Source of the DNA: Steromphala cineraria | Taxonomy: Eukaryota; Mollusca; Gastropoda; Trochida; Trochidae | Length of the DNA: 64,000 bases | Assembly: GCA_916613615.1 (NCBI GenBank) | Contig: OU744735.1 | Span: 40,001,468 to 40,065,467 of the forward strand | Direction of reading: 5' to 3' | Part shown: piece after piece, positions 13,111 to 26,573 of the stretch | Numbering within the stretch: the stretch's first letter is position 1 | Layout: every line of letters begins with the position of its first letter | Notes under the pieces: generated by a model | Database searches by the model: none | What the model saw: only the letters and a program-made list of their open reading frames with translations | Told to the model about the DNA's origin: nothing | Translations under genes and position numbers: made by a program

Positions 13111-15341
13111 AAAACAATATATCTTGCAACAGAGTCAAAAGGACAACACATAACTTTTTCCACCCCCATTGGCGCCTCCTTGTACATTCCTGAAAATGCA
13201 AGCAGGTTTAAGGTTGATTCTAATACAAAAGACCTTTGTTAAGTGATGAAACCCAATTTTGTTACTGGCTGACACAGTGAATTCGAATGATCGAATAGAA
13301 TTGGCAATCCCTCTGCATGAGTTCGGACAAATTGGAAGCATGTATTGAAAGGACTTGGCATTTGTCTCCAGAGAGTGTTTTATTTTCGGCATTGTACGCA
13401 TTATCAAACCAAATGGTAGGGAAACTTCATGTTAATAATGTCAATTAAGGTTTCATTGATATCATTTAATTCATGAAAGTTTCATAAAACGTGCTTCTAC
13501 CCCATTTAGAAACTAATAGGTTTTAACAACTGATGTTTAAATATTGCGCAATGCGCATGTACTCGAACGTTCTTTCCTTGCTCTCTATTGCTGAACATTG
13601 CTTTCTGACACTCACATTGGTTTGTTATTGTTATCATTCTTGTATTTCTTAAGCATCATAAGTATAATCAAAAGGATTTTGACAATTATGAACACTTACA
13701 ACCAAAATAATGATCTCAATTTTGCCTAATTATTAACAACAATTTTTATTTTTGAATCAAAACATAAAAACAATTCAATCTATAAATTCTGAAATTTTGT
13801 TGATTTGATTTTATTGTCACGACATCAAGGTCTAAATGAAATCAAGACAGAAAAAGATTTCTGCTGCAAAATATTTTTCAAGATTATGTTTTAATACCTT
13901 AAAAGCCATTCTCCTCACATTCTCTTCGAGTTATGACTCTATGATAATAAATGGATATAGTCCTGATTGCCTTTGATTGACATTTATAGTTCCAAATTGG
14001 TTTGTGGCAACAATGTTATCATTAAATCTTGACAATTGATAGACATCATGTCAGTAATTGGTTTCAAATCAATTGAGATTATCAACAAATGACTTTCCTG
14101 TGAAAGAGTTCAAATCTTGATGTTATGTGGTTGTCACTAAGAAATAAAAGAACAATTTATCCCAATTATTTCAAAGTAGCTTTTGCCTAAAAGAAAGTGC
14201 CAAACATATTTTCTTAAGCTTTTTATAGTTCCTAAAAGGGTTTAAGTGCTTTATCCAATCTTGAAGCAAAGATCTTAGTTACCATTCTTGAAGAGCTTTT
14301 AAATTCTAAAACTCCCATGATGCATGCTGATTAACATATATCTACCCTTGTTCAATAGATGTTTTGTTGTTTTATGGTCTTATCTATTATGACAGTGAGA
14401 ACAACATTGATTTATTTTCATAAATATTTTATTGACTTTATTAATGTTTCTTTTACAAAAGAATGGGCTCTTTTGAAAGACAATTACTAGACAAATAACA
14501 TTGCACTTGGCAAACTGGACAAAGAAGTATTACTCTTGTTTAATGTCTTAAAACACAAAACAAAAGGGCAAAAAAAAAAAAAAAACATTCACAAGCTTAA
14601 AAAATGTGACAATGGTTGTTGATTGGTGATATACACAAAATAATTTACATTTTTCAATATCACTGATATATTACCAGTATAACAGAAGTGTACATAAAAC
14701 AGACTTATCCACTCCTGTGAATAGTATTTCATCAATCGATCTTTGAAGAAAAAATTCAATCAAGAATGTCTTCAAGAAATCCATTCCATCAGTTCTGTAA
14801 GATAATCATGAAGTTCTTCAAAGAAAAGTTCTAAATTTTTTCAAGGCAAGAAATACCAGACATCAATATTCTGATTTGAGGTAAAATTAACACAAAACAG
14901 ATGGCTTTGATATGATTTTGACAAAATACAGATGTTGAGCATTCTCCTCCTCCATCAAGCGCCGACAGAAGACGGAGAGTTCATGAGCTTCCTGTAATGG
15001 CACATACTAGTTTTGAGTTCCGTCATCAATCTCCGACACAAGACGGAGGATTCATGCTTGTACTATTATGGCCTATACCGGTACCTAAGATGCATTATCA
15101 ATCTTCCAAGGTAGTAGATGTGGTCATTGTCTTTGTAATTGATTACACGTCTGACCATGTGATAGTTTGTGTAGGAGGACCAACCCGAGGTCTGACAACA
15201 TGACTAACTCTGCCCAGATCATTTTCATTCTTTCAAGGCTGTTCTGTGTTCATAACAGAATGTGTTCTTGTCTTGTTTGTTCTTTGTGGGTGCAGATGTG
15301 GCAAATGAGAATTGAGTTTATATCTAGGAATGCACTATTTT

Positions 15342-15397
15342 AGTGAGTGAGTTATTGTTTTACGCCGCTTGGCCAATATTTCAGCCGTTAGTTGCAT
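15342..15397 (+). repeat. Fragment of a mollusc-type SINE/LINE tail
   Basis: GTGAGTGAGTTATTGTTTTA, CGCCGCTTGGCCAATATT and TCAGCCGTTA resemble a dispersed sequence common in gastropod and bivalve genomes (GTGAGTGAG, then TTTTACGCCGC, then CAATATT). This is recognised from memory and used as a weak taxonomic hint. Confidence 0.5.
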
Positions 15398-15557
15398 ATT
15401 GCACTATTTGAGTGTGGCTTTTGGGTGCTCTTTACCACTTGTATAAGGATATATAGTAATGTTCCTAATTCCTTCGCCTGATAGAGGCTATAGAACACTG
15501 GATTGACCAAAACTGTCACAAAATATTTTGAAACAGAAGATTGGCTTCAGTTATGTT

Positions 15558-15993
15558 AAAGGGGCACTCCGCGAGATTTCGGAGGTAAAATACGCCAAAC
15601 TTTACCAATAGTGTCATTTGATCAAGAACTATTGCCTGTAGGAAAGTATAATTTTAAAGCCAATCGATGTCGTATGGCACATCAGGAAGGTTTAGAGTCC
15701 TGATGTTGATAGAAAACCGAACAGCGACTGGCGTCAAACGTAATTTTGGAAACTTACCTATAGCAGTCAGAACGACAGCTACGTATTGATAATGTTCGAT
15801 AGGTTACAGCTAGTATTAATGTTCATTGGACGTGTGAATTTGGCTTCCTCGAATATATGTGACTGATTTAAGATTTTAGTTGAAAAAAAGTATTTTTCAA
15901 ATGATTGCCAATTTGGGATTGAGGATGTCAGATATTTTGAATTTATATCAGAGAAAAACTTAATGTGATGAAAATCACGGAGTGGCTCTTTGA
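15558..15993. mobile_element. MITE-E, copy 1 (TTAA target)
   Basis: Begins TTAAAGGGGCACTCCGCGAG and ends in the partly inverted ATCACGGAGTGGCTCTTTGA. The interior (AATCGATGTCGTATGGCAC, GAAAACCGAACAG) matches, in opposite orientation, the element at 41923-42390. Confidence 0.7.
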
Positions 15994-16156
15994 GGGTTGG
16001 AAAAATCTTCAAGACAATCAAATTTAAAGCCATGATCACGATGTCACCAAATCATGTATAAAAGCTCAAATGTTGATTGAATGTAGTATGATTTCAATTT
16101 CCTCATATAGTATAAACCACAGCTCTGATATACATTTCTTTCAATCCAACAACATT

Positions 16157-16418
16157 TTAAAGAGACAGTCCTATCTGGGTATTCATTGCGGAAATGAAAT
16201 TCAAGGGAACATTTCAGTTTCTGAAATTATCATGGGAACATTTCAGTTTCTGAAATAAATGTTCTGCTATTAGTACATGATTATAACACAACAGAGTTGA
16301 AACATGTGGCTGGGGATACTATTTTTGTTGATTTCTATTTGATTTCTAACTTGATAAAGAAGGGCACACAAGCGAATTTCTTTTCAACAAAAATACCCCG
16401 ATAGGATTGTGACTTTAA
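16157..16418. mobile_element. MITE-F (TTAA target)
   Basis: 262 bp between TTAAAGAGACAGTCCTATC and its inverted partner GATAGGATTGTGACTTTAA. A right-end scrap of the same family (GATAGGACTGTCCCTTTAAG) is at about 30500-30524. Confidence 0.78.
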
Positions 16419-17367
16419 TTTACGGTAGAAATTTCACATTCTGTGATAATCATAATTACTTTTGATTGTAACAGTTGACAAAAAATACATTAACACTTCT
16501 ACCTCTCAGAGATGGCAAATAGCAAATACTCAAACAATTTGAAAGGTTTGCTGACTTGTTATTTCTACTCGTGATTGATGAAGATTTTCAAAGAAAAAAA
16601 ATCTTTAAAAGATTCTTGTTATTATTCTGTTCTTCACCATTAGCTCTCCATCAATATTGATCGTTGGGTTATCCAGAAACAACATTGTTGTGCTTGAAAA
16701 CAAAACACACTTACGTTTGCCAACATCGCAAAGCATGGAATGTTTTATCTCTTAAAAAAATTGACCTTTTCAGTCTTTGATGTAGTTTTTTATTTTAAAA
16801 TAATCTTTTTCATGGTTTTAATAAGGAAAGGCTAAGGCAACATACCTTAATTAAGGTGTTTTTTAAAATTATTATGTTATTTCTTATTGAGGTAATTAAT
16901 AATTAAGGTGTGATTGTCATTCATATTGGGAAAATAATATTGTTACTAAAATAGACATTTTGCGATCTACAATTTTATATATAAAATATTAAGTTACAGC
17001 TTAATATAGAAAATGTGGTTTTGATTTGTAAGTTTTTATTTATAAATAAATCCTTTTCTCAGCAATATATTAGTTGTTTTTGTTTGTTTGAAGAGAATAT
17101 ATCTTATGCCTTTCACAAATGTAATGTTTTGGGGATATGTTTGAAATTTTTTTTTTTTGTAAATTGGAAAATGTTCAACACTGTAAACATTGTTGCAAGA
17201 TGTGATTTTGAAATGATTATATATATATAATTAGATTTGATTGAACATGCATTTTTATACATGAAAAGGTTGTTTGTTATGGGTAAAAAGTGCAAACTGA
17301 AAACATGTTATTATTGTTGTCAGAGGTTATCAGTTTACCATGTGGGTTGTTAAAGAAATGTTAGTTC

Positions 17368-17731
17368 TTAAAGGGGCAGTATCAAGTTTTTAGGGGGAAT
17401 ATAAGGTGATGTCAGGAAAATTACAATTAATGGTTCCAATTGAAAGACAATGTATTTAAACTAAATGGAGCAGTAATAATTCAAACATATATCGTAAAGT
17501 TTAGCCATGCAATTCCTTTGTCTTACACAAAATGAATTAAAGGTGTTCACACAAAATGGCCGCCAATGGATTTTATGTGAATCTGCATACTTTGTCCTCT
17601 GACTATGGATGATTGGCCTGTGTAATGAGATTTTTGACACTGTCAAAATAAAACATTTAGCATAAACTAACAATTATCAGTGAAAATTTCAAAATATAAA
17701 ATAATAAAAAAACGTGCTACTGCCCCTTTAA
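17368..17731. mobile_element. MITE-A, copy 3
   Basis: Full-length copy bounded by TTAA, with ends AGGGGCAGTATCAAG and ACGTGCTACTGCCCCT. It is very similar to the copy at 229-591. Confidence 0.9.
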
Positions 17732-18506
17732 AGGAAATACATTTTGTCATCGGTAACATGTTTTTACTTTTCAAGGCTTGATTACAAAAACAGTTGGGAC
17801 TGACATTGTTGGAGCCATCAATTTAAGTAGAATAATAAAATTTTCAATGTAATAAATTTCACATATTCATGAATAATTTTGGCTTACATTTTGAAAGGGA
17901 AACAGTTAAGAAAACGTTATGACATATCTCTTACCGCTTTAAATGTTGTTTTTTTCACAAAACGTACAAGTGCAATTTAACTTCTTTGACAGGCATTTTC
18001 GAAGTTGGAATGACAATAATTCTCAGGAATATATTCTCTGCTTGAGAATGACCAAAGAATCTGTGTCGAAATGTCGCATACAATGAACAAAGAAGTTGTC
18101 ATCCATATTCCTCAGCATTAATGTGCAATTTACTTTTGTTTTTTAACTTTGGTTATACCAAAGAAAATTACTGTCGTGTTCAGGTGCAGTTTATAACTTC
18201 AATGTGACAAGAATGATCTTTGCCTGAAGCAGAGTTGCAACAAATCAATTATGATTTAATTGCTGTCAATGGCTGTTGTTGGAAAATTTATTTTGTTAAT
18301 TATTCTAAAATTACTTCTATGTCTTTGATGTGAAACAGCTATTTTGTAAATTATTTTGTTGTGTTGTTTGACTTCTAGCAGATAGGGTTTAGTTCAGTTC
18401 AAGGTCAATATAGCCTTTTTAATTGATAAGTGACATACTTTTCTGATAAATTTTCTTCTCCATCAAATCAGAAACCTTTATTTTGTATCATAGTGGCTCT
18501 TTTTAA

Positions 18507-18537
18507 CAACAACAACAACAACAACAACAATAATAAT
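18507..18537. repeat. AAC trinucleotide microsatellite
   Basis: About ten AAC/AAT triplets. The poly-Asn open frame across it is a shadow. Confidence 0.95.
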
Positions 18538-18749
18538 GCTTTATTAACCCGAAAGGGAATTTGCTTTACATCAGTCGCTGCTCAACACATCAAGAAGATA
18601 AAGGACAAATTGAAATCTGAGTTATAAGCATATGAAACAAGAAACAAAACATTAAGGATAGTCTGTTAACTTGGAGTTAAAGCAAGAAAAATAAAACTCT
18701 CATTGTACATGGAATATTTTTAATTTTAGAGAATAGTGTAAAACTTGCC

Positions 18750-19094
18750 TTAAAGGGGCAGTAGCACGTTTTTAGGGGGAATATAAGGTGATGTCAGGAA
18801 AATGAAAATAAATGGTTCCAATTGAAAGACAATGTATTTAAACTAAATGAAGCAGTCATAAATCAAATATATAACTTACAGTTCAGCCATGCGATTCCTT
18901 TTTCTTACAAAAATGAATTAAAGGTGTTCACAAAAAAATGGTCGCCAATGGATTTTATGTGAATCCTCATACTTTGTCCTCTGACTGTGGATGATTGGCT
19001 TGTGTAATGAGATTGTTGACACTGTCAATATAATACATTTAACATTTACTTACAATTATAAGTGAAAGATTTGAAATATAAAATTATCAAAAAA
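18750..19094. mobile_element. MITE-A, copy 4, truncated at the right end
   Basis: Begins TTAAAGGGGCAGTAGCACG like the other copies but loses the right inverted end after AAATTATCAAAAAA, where unrelated sequence (GAAATATTGTTGTGCCGG) follows. Confidence 0.85.
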
Positions 19095-19561
19095 GAAATA
19101 TTGTTGTGCCGGCTATTTTGATTTCAAAAATTTAAAAGAGAAAATAAAAAGATCTTTGTCGGCTAAACTAAAATGAGCTGTTAAGAAAAGCAATTTCATG
19201 ACTATTTCAAAGAACTCACAACCTATAGCTATGCAATAAGAAGAATCTAAAACTGGTGACTGTCAGTATAGATATGAACTGTTCAGATAATACACTACCT
19301 GAAGCATAAGTGTTAGAATGATTCATATATTTCTAGCACTCGAGGAATATGTCTAGTAAGGTATGAATTTGAAAGTTAAACCATGTCTTTAGGAATGATA
19401 TTAGGAAATGCTTATTGATTTTATTGCAGCTAGTAAACCATGCTGATTTGGGCCTATATGAACTATAAACAAGGCAAAAGTCAAGAGTTTATCTTTGTGT
19501 AAAAAATGCACAATGTGTGTTGGCTTTTTCTGAATTATCGATACAATATGGGTCACATATA

Positions 19562-19703
19562 TACCGTATCCTCGCGGGTATAAGACCATCCTCAACCAAA
19601 AGACCACCCCCCCCCCTTTTTTTCAGTGTTGAGCAGTTTGGGGTCGTTCTCGGTTTAAAGCCTACCCCCCTATTTTCAAGATATTATCCGCAAGGATACG
19701 GTA
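19562..19703. mobile_element. Short MITE-G (TACCGTATCC ends)
   Basis: About 140 bp with inverted ends TACCGTATCCTCGCGGGTA and TATCCGCAAGGATACGGTA. A C-run and T-run lie inside. The TA at each edge may be the target duplication. Confidence 0.8.
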
Positions 19704-20309
19704 ACCACAATGCAAATAAACATGTCACTAAATGTCACGTAATGTAGGCCAGGACTGAAGAAACAAATCTTAAAAAATCATACTCTTGATAAAGGCAGCA
19801 AATTTTCCAAAAGAAGATTTATAGGAGTCAAATAAACTGGTGTTAGTACCTAGCAACCCTTTGCATTAAGCTTCGATCTTTTTAGCATCACAAAAAATAT
19901 TCAGTTTCTAATTACTGTTGCTGGTATCTTAAACATGACGACTTTCTGTTGGCTTAAGTAATGTTTCATGTCGTGGTAAAAAGCCTTCTGGTTCAATCTA
20001 TATCATGTTCTTCAGCTTTATCACGCTTACTTCTACAATCAATAGATCTTAAAAGTTTGAATGATGTAAGTTTACTACATTTATTAGGATTCTGTTTTTC
20101 ACGTTTGAGCTTCTGTGGGAAAGATATCAATTGATTTCAGATTAAGAAGCTCATGTAATGCAGCTTTAACTTAAGCTTGACATCAATTTTTGATGAAATG
20201 TAGGTTAAGATGGTTGAAGCTAATGTTAAAAGAGAATTAATGATCTACTATGGTTTTAGCAAAGCGTAAGTAATATTTCAACTTCAAAATGTACCTCATC
20301 AAGTACTAA

Positions 20310-20480
20310 GGATCGATATATCGGTATATTGCAATACAGGAACAATGTGATACGAATCGGTACACACTTCAGAAAATATCCAATATATTGATATTAGACA
20401 CAGCACAGCATGCACAATCTTGTATTAAAGAAGTACCAATATATTGCAATACAGAAATGAGAAACGATGCCCATCCTTGT
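20310..20480. repeat. Dispersed repeat (ATATCGGTATATTGCAATAC), copy 1
   Basis: Shares ATATCGGTATATTGCAATAC, GAAAATATCCA and AATGAGAAACGATGCCCAT with 63135-63495. The two halves of each copy also echo one another (CAATATATTGCAATAC). Class unknown. Confidence 0.65.
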
Positions 20481-20845
20481 CAAGTACATGAATTTGTTAG
20501 AATTAATTCCAAACAGCATTCTCTCCCCATAGAGGCAGATCAAGTCATGAAATGTTGATACAGCTTCTGTTCTAACTTGCTGAAATCTGTTGGTTCCTGC
20601 AGAGAGAATGTCCAAACAGATGTAATGTGATTTTCAGGTTCAATTTGGTTTAAGACTTGTTGGCTGCACATTCTAAGCCAAGGTATTGCTGAACTTTAAA
20701 TCAATTTAAAGGCTATGCTATATGTATTTGTATCATTATTTGTAAAACAAATTGGAGTTTTACTTATGAAAGTTTTTCACAGACATTGAAAGTTAGAAGA
20801 CCTTTTTTTTAAAGTCTTTGTTGCTTATGTCCTGTTAGCCAAAAC

Positions 20846-21890
20846 CAAACCATCCTAAATCATTATCTATAACGATTAATAGACATGCCTTGCAAATATT
20901 TGTAATTCCTTGAGAACTAGACTTCATGACAAGACGACACCAGTGATGTTTTCTTGAAGTATTCATGATCAGCATCATCAGGTGTCTCCTTTGACCTTTG
21001 AAAAAAATGACCAATTTCTAAATATCCACAACTTTGTTTTTCAATTCACAAATCATCCTAAATTATTACCTCAAAACACTAATAGACATGCCGAGCAAAT
21101 AATCAGAAATGTCCTCAACTAAACTTCATTACAAGAAGACATCAGTGATGTTTTGTTGAAGTATTCATGATCAGCATCATAAGGTACAAAATCTTCAAGT
21201 TTCAGAAAATTCATTTAGGACAACTTGAATTACACAAGTGAAACTTAAAATAAGAGCAATAATACACTTTGGGCTCAACATTTTCCTTTGACTTTTTACC
21301 TTTGACAAAAAATGACTCCAAATCTCCACAACTTCATTCAATCACAAATCATCCTAAATTATTACCTCAAAACACTGATAGACATGCCGAGCATATATTC
21401 AGAATTGCCTCAACTAGACTTCATGACAAGAAGACATCAGTGATGCTTTGTTGAAGTATTCATGATCGGCATCATCAGGTGTCACCTTTGACCTTTGACC
21501 TTTGACCAATTTCCAAATCTCCCCAAATTCATTATTCAATTCACAAATCATCCTAAATTATTACCTCAAAACACTGATAGACATGCCAAGCATATATTCA
21601 GAATTGCCTCAACTAGACTTCATGACAAGAAGACATCAGTGATGCTTTGTTGAAGTATTCATGATCAGCATCATCAGGTGTCACCTTTGACCTTTGACCT
21701 TTGACCAATTTCCAAATCTCCCCAAATTCATTATTCAATTCACAAATCATCCTAAATTATTACCTCAAAACACTGATAGACATGCCAAGCATATATTCAG
21801 AATTGCCTCAACTAGACTTCATGACAAGAAGACATCAGTGATGCTTTGTTGAAGTATTCATGATCAGTTTCATCAGGTGATTCCTTTGAC
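20846..21890. repeat. Tandem repeat of about 200 bp, five copies
   Basis: Copies start near AATCATCCTAAATTATTACC at about 20850 (diverged), 21050, 21345, 21545 and 21743, and end near GAAGTATTCATGATCAGCAT. The last three are nearly identical. Units carry TGACCTTTGACCTTTGACC, a run of nuclear-receptor-like half-sites. The open frame at 21269 is a shadow. Confidence 0.9.
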
Positions 21891-22096
21891 CTTTGTCTAG
21901 CTTCCCTGCTGCTAAATAAGATGGGTTCTTTGAAGATGTAGAGAAGTTGATAGATGGGCATTACCTAACCATTATGTCTGCACTACCTGTTCAATCATTC
22001 ATCTATCCTTGGACAAGAACAGAGTAGTAAGGCATGTCTTGAAAATAAAGTTCTATATCTAACCTTTATTTGTGTGTTCTCGTGGTTAAACTCCAG

Positions 22097-22120
22097 AAGA
22101 AGAAGAAGAAGAAGAAGATT
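22097..22120. repeat. AGA trinucleotide microsatellite
   Basis: Eight AGA triplets in the intron. Confidence 0.95.
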
Positions 22121-24922
22121 ATTTTACTCCATGTCTAGTGCATGATATATGAAAGCTTAAACATTTTATTCTTGAGCTTGTGAAAGAAAAAAAAGGTGAA
22201 ATTTAAAAAAAAAATTATTTCATTAAGATCCAACTGGCTTAGAAAAAGCCTGTTAATTCAAGGTTACATTTCATATTTTTGACTCCTGTTAAAGAATATA
22301 TTACCTTTTGAACTAAAAACAGCAAGCTCTCACATGTCCTTCAAACATTCTCTGAAAACATTTGTTTTTCGACACTTTATCTGTTCAGCACCCCTAAAGA
22401 AATTGTGTTGGAAAATAGGCGCCATACAAAATAATTATTAGTAAATTATTATTATATACATATCCTAGATACGGAAATCAAGATAACTGTTTTGAGCAAA
22501 TGCTTCACTGTAACGATAATAATAATGACAAAAGCGATGCATAATATCCATTGCCTGAATAGCTCATTACCTTTACATTATTACTTTAAAGGAGTTTTAC
22601 TTTTTGATGAGTAATTGCAGTGCTTTACAGTGTATAGGACTATACTTCCAGTATCCAGGTACCCTGTTGTACAGCTGCCTGGACTGAGTGCAATTTGGAT
22701 GAAGTGCCTTGCTCATAGACTCCAGACTGAATAAATCCCATCATACTGCTGTATGGCACTAAAACCTGCAATAAGACATTCCCTTGATGATAAAGTTCAG
22801 AGGGTCTGTTGCAGGTGTAAAACACAAATACACTTTATATAGAGAAGAATCGTCATGTCTTAAACATTTAAGGATTTGAGGGAAATGATAAAAGCAGAAT
22901 ATTTGAGTTGTTGTTCTGCATAGCGTATTATTTGATTAATTATTTGGACATATTAAACTCTAAAATAGCATTTGAAATCACCTTAGAGACATATCCCCAG
23001 AAGGAATATACTTATTATACTACTTCTATTCTAAATACTTGATTAGGTTTGGTACATTAAAAAAAGATGTATTTGACCAAATCATTATCTCTGTCAAAAA
23101 GTATATTAATTTATGTAATATAAAAAATCAATTCTTGTTGAACAGTTTATTTCTAAAAGAAATAATGAAGCTGTAAAGTTTTGTAATAAATGATTTATTT
23201 CTGTTGACAATATATTCAGCACTGTTTGTATTGAAATCCAATTTACATTTTATACTCTGATAAATGTATTGCTGCTGAAACCGCTGGAAGGTACAAAGAA
23301 GAAAATAAAAATATAAAAAAATCCCCAGAAGTTAGAGAGAGTTTGATCATTAAATATAACAGATTGATGATGATACATCTTGCAATTTTTCACAAATGTG
23401 ACCTTTAATTGAGAAAGACCTGAATCTGACATTTTTGGATTATTTAGGTAGAAAAGTGTTATTTTCCTACTTCAGTTCCCAAGAGGAGGTAATTAGATTA
23501 TGATTGCCTCTAAGCTGAGGTTATATTAACAGTAACATGAATATCCTTCTGACCAATCCAATCAAGATGATGCCAAAGGGTTATATTTCTGGAAGTTTCA
23601 AAAACCTCAATTAGCGTAAGGGACCATTCGAGCGGGGTATTTTTGTGGAAACGAAATTCAGAAGGAATTTCTTATTCACAATATATAGGATTTTTAAATG
23701 ATAATTTCACACCTAATTTCAAATATGTTTGTGGGGTTAACATTTCAGTTGTTCAAGATTTGACAAAGAATAAAGTATATTGCTAAAAGAATAAAAACAT
23801 CATGAAATGAAGCCAATCATCGAAGCTACGACCGTGGAATGCATTACCACAACAAATTGTTGTCGTAACTGATAACTTTTATTATGAATTATTTGTTAAT
23901 ATGCTCATCTTCTATCAATCGGGAAGTTATTTCTTAATTTAGTTCTTGAATTACCAAAATACAGCACATTTGTTTTCTCGCAATGCTAAAAATTCAAAAT
24001 GGCGGATGAAAGCCGATCGAGTGGTGTCTTTAACCAATCCTTCATTCTCTTCAATTTCCAGTCAAGAGCAAATTTCAAAACTATGTTGTCAAAACAAATC
24101 AAGGTTTTATAAACATATCAAAATTTCAAATCTGTAAGGAAAACTTTGATTAATTCAAGAGAAGTGCCAACTCCAAATGTGTATCCTCTAGGCCATTTCT
24201 TCAAATCTTAAAAAAGCTTTGAATGTCAAGAATGGTGTTATGCTGATAGAGCAATTTTCAAGCTATTGTCCAGACTCAAATTGTTCTTCCTTATAACCAG
24301 GAAATTCTCACATTTGCATATCTTTGTTGACAAATAATTGTGAAAAATATTGAATAGAAGTGCCAGTGAATTCAATATGAAGAAATATTCAATGTATTGT
24401 GAAAATGGAAATGAAAAATAAACATTAGTATAATTTGGCTATATGAATTTTAAAAAAAGGATATAAGTGCCATGAAATCCTTACTGTCAAAGAGCAAATG
24501 GTTATCTACCTTCACTTGCATAAGATTATTCTTATAGCCTTAACAAAATCAAGATGAGAACTTTTGTACTCAAAAAATATTTCAAATCGGAATAAACACC
24601 AAAATACCAGATATTTTAAAGGAAAGGCAGTGGTTTCATGAAATTTTTTTTGATACATGCCAAATTGCCATTTATACTGAAATAAATTCAAAAATATCCC
24701 ATAAGCTTGCATATATATATGCTCATATTCAAATGCCCAAGGTATGAGAAATAATAGTTGCATGCATAAAACAATAGGGTTATGTCTAGTATCCAGAGTC
24801 ATGTATTCCATTTACATTAATATTTGGTATTTAACCTATTTGCTGGTAACACTACCAACAAGATCTTTCTTTCCATGTTTGCTTTGCTTAGCTTTTAAAT
24901 AACTTTTGAATAATTGGTGTTT

Positions 24923-25404
24923 TTAAAGAGACACTGATCATCTTTCATAAAATTTTATTTGATAAGTTTTATAATATCTAATTTGCTGATTGAAATTCAT
25001 ATCTGATCACTGAACATGCAAATCTATCCATTTATGGTTAATATCTCTGGAATGCTCATTTTATCAAAAATCGAATATGCATCTTAAATACGGGTACGGG
25101 TCGAAATTATACATCCAATTAACCAACCTATTAGTTACAATACCTAGTAAACACAATCGAATATAATATGTTTCTGTCAGCTTTTGATAAGGTTTCAGAA
25201 TTATGTTTTGGTGAATTAGTGCGTGCCACTCGAGCCAAATTGTCCGGTTTTCTATCAAATGGCCTTCGAATGGCAGTATTTTTGCTCAGATGGACCGATT
25301 GACCTTGAACTTGTAATTTTCAGTAACAGTGGTTCCTGATGTTATAACATCAATTTAAAAATTTGACATATGTGATCCTATCAACATACTCTGTGTCACT
25401 TTAA
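24923..25404. mobile_element. MITE-B, copy 2 (diverged)
   Basis: Left end TTAAAGAGACACTGATCATC, right end ATACTCTGTGTCACTTTAA. The interior matches 8871-9368 (TTGGTTTTGATAAG-type start, GTGGTTCCTGATGTTATAAC near the end). Confidence 0.8.
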
Positions 25405-25444
25405 GTCTGCATGTACCTTACCATCAACTTCATTGCATCACTCC

Positions 25445-26071
25445 TTAAAGGGGCAGTAGCACGTTTTTACGGGGAATATAAGGTGATGTCAGGAAAATGA
25501 TAATTAATGGTTCCAATCGAAATACAATGTATTTAAACTAAATAAAGCAATGATAATTCAAATGTATAACTTGAAGTTTAGGCATGAAGCTAGTAAATAT
25601 GAAAGGAAGGAACAATTTAAGGTCAATATCTTATTCAAATGTAAAGAATTATTTTCACAAAATGTTGAATTTTGACAACATCATCTTACATCCAGTTGGT
25701 GTTTGGTTTAAATGGCTTGTTTAAAGGGTTTTTGAGTGAATATATGGTGATGTCAGGAAAATGAAAATAAATGTTCCAATTTAAAGACAATGTATTAAAA
25801 CTAACTGGAACAGTAAAAAATTAAATATATAATGTAAAGTTCAAAGATGTTATTTCATTTCTTACACAAAATGAATAAAAGGTGTTCACACAAAAATGGC
25901 TGCCAATGGATTTTATGTTAATCTTGATAATTTGTCCTCTGACTATGGATGATTGGTTTGTGTTATGAGATTTCTGACACTGTCAAAATAATACATTTAG
26001 CATTAACTTACAATTATCAGTGAAAAATTTAGAAAATAAAATTATCAAAAAACGTGCTACTGTCCCTTTAA
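25445..26071. mobile_element. Composite MITE-A: half element joined to the 12.6-kb block
   Basis: An intact MITE-A left half (TTAAAGGGGCAGTAGCACG, to about 25583) switches without a break to the block seen at 12611-13110, including a second diverged MITE-A. It ends in ACGTGCTACTGTCCCTTTAA (26071). The hybrid structure suggests recombination between copies. Confidence 0.75.
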
Positions 26072-26393
26072 GGAAGGACAGAAGTTTTCACCTTTATATC
26101 ATGACTAATGGCATGGCTTGTTGTAATTGCAAGTGAAATCAATACTCAATATGTAGAATTAAGCAACAGACCTTTAAATTTGAAAAACTGAATATTATTT
26201 AAATTTGGGTATTTGAATCCAACAATTAAAGGACACAAGTCACATTTTCCTGAGTTGTTTGAGCATTCAAGAATGTAAATCATGGAAACCTTAGCAAATA
26301 CAAGTTGTTATAATTCTTTGCATCTAAAATAAACTTTTGCTGCAGTTTTCTGATAAATAATGAACCATAGGCAGTTATAGTGGAATAGTTTTA

Positions 26394-26573
26394 TACAGTA
26401 GAACACGGATATAGCGAACTCGGATATAGCGAACAATTGGATATAGCGAACACATTTTTAAGTCCCGTCCCTATATAATATCATTAAAATCATATGAGTA
26501 TAGCGAACACTTCATATAACGAACTAAATTCTTTGGTCCCTTGGAGGTAGTTATATCCGAGTTCTGCTGTATA
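26394..26573. mobile_element. Pogo/Tigger-like MITE, copy 1
   Basis: TA-flanked inverted ends CAGTAGAACACGGATATAGC and TATATCCGAGTTCTGCTG, with repeated GGATATAGCGAAC inside. Ends of this form are typical of Tc1/mariner-superfamily pogo/Tigger derivatives. No transposase. Confidence 0.85.

Noticed and set aside
13135..13407. 90-residue reverse-strand open frame
   Set aside because: No domain or splice context; base composition like intron.
14930..15203. Less AT-rich segment with a small internal repeat (AGACGGAG) and a 68-residue open frame
   Set aside because: No splice sites in a phase compatible with the channel gene and no recognisable protein similarity.
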